Source: Furfurilactobacillus curtus
Lineage (GTDB): Bacteria > Bacillota > Bacilli > Lactobacillales > Lactobacillaceae
DNA length: 64,000 nt
Assembly (NCBI RefSeq): GCF_045862785.1
Contig: NZ_BQXO01000004.1
Coordinates: 133,085-197,084 of the forward strand
Direction of reading: 5' to 3'
The notes under the pieces: generated by a model
Database searches by the model: none
Told to the model about the DNA's origin: nothing
The model's input: the letters and a program-made list of their open reading frames with translations, nothing else
Position numbers and translations under genes: made by a program
In this document: positions 60,625-64,000 of the stretch, piece by piece
Layout: every line of letters begins with the position of its first letter
Numbering within the stretch: the stretch's first letter is position 1

Positions 60625-61455
60625 TCACGTTAATGACAAGATTCGCAACCGTGTGAGCCATTCGCTCATAAAGTCTGCATGGTCCCATTCCATGATGCGA
60701 TGAGTGTTGTAGCCAACTGCTTGGTTAAAATAAGTGACGCCGTCTAATAATTTGGGGGTTGGTTTGATGTGTAAGTGACCAAACTGCGCAAAATCCGCCC
60801 CACCTTTGCTCAATACCTCGCCTAAACGCTGACTTCCCATCATCGCATTGGCCATATTCCAGAAACGATTGTCGCTAGTCACGTGAATATACTCACGCCG
60901 TGGCACAAAATGGGTGACATAAAAAATTCGTTTGTGCGCAACATTAGCTGCTAATAACTGTTTGGCCGTTTGATCAAGCACCACTTGTTCACGTTCCGGA
61001 TCACTCATCGGTTGCTGAATCGTCCCGTCGAACCAATAAGCTCGTTTCCACTGAGCAAAATCGTCTTCACTACGTTCATTGAATAATTGATCCGCAAATG
61101 TGTAATCGTACCAACCGTTGTTGCCAATAATTCGCCAATCCGTGTTAGGAATGTCCACAAATTGATTGTGTAAATAATGCGCATTTATCCGTGTTTCTAA
61201 CTCTTCATAGGTGACCCCAGCTGCCATGTCATGATTCCCAGCCAAATAATACACTTCGGTTCGATGACCTAGTTCATGTTGTAAAGCTTCAACGTAAGTG
61301 GTTGTTTTAGTAAAATCATTAAACGTATCACCAGCGATGATGTAATAATCCACTTGGCGATCAACAAGGACCTGAGCCTGCTTCTTCAACAGCTCGTGAG
61401 CGTCCAATCGATTAACATCAAAATGATTGTCACTAGTAATTGCCACATTGGCCAT
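60625..61455 (-). CDS. Calcineurin-like metallophosphoesterase
   Basis: This 276-residue protein has the dinuclear metal motifs of the family: TSDNHFD at residues 6-12 (usually D-x-H), IAGDTFND near residue 43, YLAGNHDMA near 75, and the C-terminal FGHLHIKP near 230. The first motif lacks the classic leading GD but keeps D and H. The start MANVAITSDNHF follows GAGGAGGTG; the longer frame is not used. The family spans phosphodiesterases and nucleotidases, and the substrate is not evident. Confidence 0.88.
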   Translation of the reverse strand: MANVAITSDNHFDVNRLDAHELLKKQAQVLVDRQVDYYIIAGDTFNDFTKTTTYVEALQHELGHRTEVYYLAGNHDMAAGVTYEELETRINAHYLHNQFVDIPNTDWRIIGNNGWYDYTFADQLFNERSEDDFAQWKRAYWFDGTIQQPMSDPEREQVVLDQTAKQLLAANVAHKRIFYVTHFVPRREYIHVTSDNRFWNMANAMMGSQRLGEVLSKGGADFAQFGHLHIKPTPKLLDGVTYFNQAVGYNTHRIMEWDHADFMSEWLTRLRILSLT

Positions 61456-61475
61456 GGTGATCACCTCCTCGTAAA

Positions 61476-61507
61476 CAAAAAATGCCTTCAGTATTATCTG
61501 AAGACAT
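61476..61507 (-). terminator. dtpT terminator
   Basis: ATGCCTTCAG pairs with CTGAAGACAT (one mismatch) and the minus strand continues with six T residues. Confidence 0.88.
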
Positions 61508-61522
61508 CTTAGCATATCCTAA

Positions 61523-63004
61523 TTAGTTCGCGGCAATTTCAACATCTTTCATCAAACCAAAGACTGGTTTTCTGAAGATAAACAAGACAATTCCGAAGAC
61601 AACACTAACGGCTCCAATAGCCAGGAAGTATGGCACTTCCGTTGATGAACTGTAAAATTGAACAATCTGGGCGTTAACTGCTTGCCCAGCCGCATCAGCT
61701 AGGAACCACATACTCATCATTTGCGACCGAAAAGCATTTGGCGCAAGCCGCGTGGTCACAGACAACCCAATTGGCGAAATGAGCAATTCGGCAATTTCAA
61801 CGATCGCCCAGCTCCCAACAAGCCAAAGCAGTGATACTCGGCCAGAAGTCCCGCCGATTAAACCAGGTAAGGCCATAAACAGGTATGAAACACCGGCAAT
61901 CATCAAACCATAGGCAAACTTAGTTGTCGTGCTTGGCTGCCGTTTACCCAGCCGCGTCCATAAGATGGCAAAGAATGGCGTATAGATCATGATAAACATC
62001 GGGTTTAATGACTGGAAGTAGGCTGCTGGCATCGTCCATCCACCGATGGTTAAGTTGGTCCGTTGTTGAGCAAATAGGGCGAGAACGACGGAGCCTTGTT
62101 CTTCAATGGCCCAAAAGAGCATTGCGGCAATAAATAACGGAATGTATGCGACAACGTGACGACGCTCATTATGGGTCACTTTACGACTCGACAACATGAC
62201 GACAAAGTAAACCACAGGTGTGGCAATTGCGACGATACTGATGAGTAAAATAATATTCTTTAAGTTAAAGGCATCCATCAGAGCCATTAGGATAAGAACT
62301 AAAATCAAGGCAACGATCCCAAGTCCCCAACGAATCACCAATGGGCGAATGTCGCTACGTTCGATTGGATCAGAGGCATAAAGTCCATCTTTACTAAGGT
62401 ACTTACGACCATCCAACCAATATTGGAGTAAGCCGAAGAACATTCCAATTGCAGCTAATGAAAAGCCAAGGTGGAAGTTAACTTTTTCACCAAGGGTACC
62501 CACGATGTAAGGGGCAAAGAGACTCCCCATATTAATCCCAAACACGAAAATATTAAATCCAGCATCGCGTCGACGGTCTTCCGTGCTATATAATGCACCA
62601 ACCATTTCAGAGACATTCGGCTTTAGTAACCCAGTCCCAACCACGATTAAGCCAATTGAAGCAAATAGAGCTGATGCACCAGCTGGAACGGCTAAAGCAA
62701 TGTGCCCAAACATGATTAGCACACCGCCCATAAAGACAGTTCGCCGTGGGCCGAAAACCCGGTCGCTCAAAAAGCCACCGAGAACACTGGACAAATAGAC
62801 CAGTGATCCATAAATCGCCATAATCGAACTGGCTGTTGCTTGGCTGAAGCCAAGGCCACCTTTATCGATCGCAAAATACATATAGAACAGCAGGATGGCA
62901 CGCATCCCATAATAACTGAACCGTTCCCACATTTCGGTGAAGAACAGCGTGGCCAATCCACGCGGTTGGCCAAAAAATGCTGTATCCGTGCTTTTAGTTT
63001 CCAA
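61523..63004 (-). CDS. dtpT: Di-/tripeptide:proton symporter (POT/PTR family)
   Basis: This 493-residue transporter imports di- and tripeptides with protons. The family signature is FFTEMWERFSYYGMRAILLFYM at about residues 17-38 (ExxER motif, split here at E20-R24), followed by GGFLSDRVFGPRRTVF near residue 74 and FNIFVFGINMGSLFAP near 135. About fourteen helices are present. I infer a TTG start (METKSTDTAFFGQPRG) close after AGGAGGA, matching the N-terminus of Lactococcus DtpT. Peptides it imports are substrates for PepC and the S9 peptidase. Confidence 0.93.
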   Translation of the reverse strand: METKSTDTAFFGQPRGLATLFFTEMWERFSYYGMRAILLFYMYFAIDKGGLGFSQATASSIMAIYGSLVYLSSVLGGFLSDRVFGPRRTVFMGGVLIMFGHIALAVPAGASALFASIGLIVVGTGLLKPNVSEMVGALYSTEDRRRDAGFNIFVFGINMGSLFAPYIVGTLGEKVNFHLGFSLAAIGMFFGLLQYWLDGRKYLSKDGLYASDPIERSDIRPLVIRWGLGIVALILVLILMALMDAFNLKNIILLISIVAIATPVVYFVVMLSSRKVTHNERRHVVAYIPLFIAAMLFWAIEEQGSVVLALFAQQRTNLTIGGWTMPAAYFQSLNPMFIMIYTPFFAILWTRLGKRQPSTTTKFAYGLMIAGVSYLFMALPGLIGGTSGRVSLLWLVGSWAIVEIAELLISPIGLSVTTRLAPNAFRSQMMSMWFLADAAGQAVNAQIVQFYSSSTEVPYFLAIGAVSVVFGIVLFIFRKPVFGLMKDVEIAAN

Positions 63005-63114
63005 AAGAATCCTCCTAATTGATCCCCAATGATAGCCAACGGCCACAACTTTCGGGAATTCTTGTTAAAATACATATTCAATTAAATACCCGTTTTAAAA
63101 AAAACGATAGAATA

Positions 63115-63144
63115 ATTATAGCTGTTATAAATGGCGATAGTCAA
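63115..63144 (-). promoter_or_regulatory. dtpT promoter
   Basis: TTGACT (63139-63144), 18 bases, TATAAT (63115-63120) on the minus strand, about 110 bases before the start codon. Confidence 0.8.
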
Positions 63145-63310
63145 ACTTTCTTTTAATTTATTCGCCATTTTTCATCGAACAATTCTAATGTTCTAACAAT
63201 TCCCGCGTGTCGCTTGATCATCACAGAAATGGCCGCCAGCATTTTTACTTTTTTCCAATCGATAGAATTTTAAACGCCGATATTCTGGCTATCACCATAT
63301 TTTACTAATA

Positions 63311-63335
63311 AAAAAAACCACGTCTAAACGTGGTT
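63311..63335 (-). terminator. tRNA-Thr terminator
   Basis: AACCACG pairs with CGTGGTT around a short loop, followed on the minus strand by a run of seven or more T. Confidence 0.85.
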
Positions 63336-63353
63336 AAACGAGACTAGATTCGA

Positions 63354-63426
63354 TGCCGGATAGGTGACTCGAACACCTGACCCTCGGTTTACGATACCGA
63401 TGCTCTACCAACTGAGCTAATCCGGC
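63354..63426 (-). tRNA. tRNA-Thr (CGT)
   Basis: Acceptor GCCGGAT/ATCCGGC, anticodon loop ATCGTAA (CGT) and T-loop TTCGAGT. It is the second threonine tRNA in the window. Confidence 0.93.
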
Positions 63427-63863
63427 AAGACTAATTGGCACATCTGATAGTATAGCGAACTTGGCCGTTTGCTTCAAGTATCTTTCTAAATCAAAACGTG
63501 GATCATCCAGCGACTAATTGGAAATCTCTTTTAACGGATTAAAGGATTAGCCTGGTGGATTAAGCAGGCACATTGTCGATTGCGATTGCTATCCTGAATT
63601 TCACAGGCATTCATCAGAAACGCCCTGGATCCACTCAGTTGATCCCCATTACGTCCAGTTTAGGCTAACTTCAATTTAACCCGGCTCTATTTCTAAGTGC
63701 GACCGTCTTGATTAGCATCAGTCTGTTTATTCCAAAAAGAAGTGGGTTTTGACATGAATCATCAGCTGTTTAGTTTCCATCACAACCGTCATCTTCTTGA
63801 TTAGCTTGATTTGCCGTCTAACTTGGTCACTAATCGTCATCTTATTAGTTGAGATGAAGTCAC
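63427..63863. other. Gene-free stretch between tRNA-Thr and the rRNA operon end
   Basis: I see no supported gene, promoter or recognisable repeat in these roughly 440 bases. Short open frames lack ribosome binding sites. Confidence 0.5.
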
Positions 63864-63894
63864 AAAAAAATCGTCAATCCGCAGATTGACGATT
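63864..63894 (-). terminator. rRNA operon terminator
   Basis: AATCGTCAATC pairs perfectly with GATTGACGATT around CGCA, followed on the minus strand by seven T residues, a few bases past the 5S 3' end. Confidence 0.94.
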
Positions 63895-63899
63895 CATAT

Positions 63900-64000
63900 G
63901 CATGGCGACGGCCTACCCTCGCAGGGAGCGATCCCCCAACTACTCTTGGCGCGACGAAGCTTACCTTCCGTGTTCGGCATGGGAACGGGTGTATCCTTCG
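63900..64000 (-). rRNA. rrf: 5S ribosomal RNA, 3' part (cut by window edge)
   Basis: The minus strand contains CACCCGTTCCCATGCCGAAC and later AGTAGTTGGGGGATCGC and GGGTAGGCCGTCGCCATG, the hallmarks of bacterial 5S rRNA. About 100 of roughly 117 bases are inside the window. The 16S and 23S genes should lie beyond the right edge, transcribed toward lower coordinates. Confidence 0.97.

Larger units (their letters stand above)
63005..63353. other. Upstream region of dtpT
   Basis: It holds the dtpT promoter (63115-63144) and the tRNA-Thr terminator. The remaining roughly 165 bases (63145-63310) are AT-rich and show no gene or structure I can support. Confidence 0.6.

Noticed and set aside
1..64000. 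Mobile elements, prophage or CRISPR array
   Set aside because: No transposase, integrase, terminal repeats with target duplications, or regularly spaced repeats were seen. The only repeats are the structured intergenic elements and the coding repeats in the LysM-CHAP linker.

Overview
The window looks like a chromosomal segment of a lactic acid bacterium of the family Lactobacillaceae. The evidence is the gene content: D-lactate dehydrogenase, PepC, DtpT, a mannose-class PTS with ManO, CiaRH, a T-box on serS, and CtsR/ClpC without McsA/McsB. Start usage supports this too, with many TTG or GTG starts after strong AGGAGG-type ribosome binding sites. Most genes lie on the minus strand and run toward coordinate 1, away from an rRNA operon whose 5S end is at the right edge. 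I see no insertion sequence, prophage, integrase or CRISPR array; the segment is core chromosome.

Layout from left to right. (1) 1-12 kb: the str operon (rpsL-rpsG-fusA) and rpoB-rpoC, all minus, separated by a plus-strand island with comC (prepilin peptidase) and an ArsR regulator with an oleate hydratase under a promoter carrying a cre box. (2) 12-24 kb: TetR regulator, clpC-ctsR with a CtsR operator, tenA, ldhD, an operon nrnA-orf-orf-EamA, five tRNAs, and serS behind a T-box. (3) 24-36 kb: deoxynucleoside kinase, a lysine permease behind a lysine riboswitch, Rrf2 and GNAT genes, an esterase, a GNAT gene with an unusually structured leader, pepC, ciaRH, gpmA, and a secreted LysM-CHAP hydrolase. 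(4) 36-46 kb: an AEC carrier, a mannose PTS operon (IIA-IIB-IIAB-IIC-IID-ManO) with a sigma-54 promoter and cre boxes, a zinc-free S14 gene with a Zur-like box, LCP protein, PPOX-like protein, tRNA-Leu and SprT. (5) 46-64 kb: a P2A ATPase behind a yybP-ykoY (Mn2+) riboswitch, a FemABX transferase, nadE-pncB, nagA-nagR with NagR operators, proC, ogt with an S9 peptidase, rarA, two tRNAs, a phosphoesterase, dtpT, tRNA-Thr and the 5S end.

Regulation is the richest layer. Sites can be read for CcpA, CtsR, sigma-54, NagR, possibly Zur, and three known riboswitch classes (T-box, lysine, manganese). In metabolism, the PTS, nagA, ldhD and gpmA serve sugar use; pepC, the S9 peptidase, dtpT, lysP and proC serve peptide and amino-acid use; pncB and nadE form an NAD salvage pair. 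The best candidates for something undescribed are a dispersed structured intergenic repeat present about five times, and a leader before a GNAT gene that can fold as a pseudoknot. I found no obvious new multi-gene defence or biosynthetic system.
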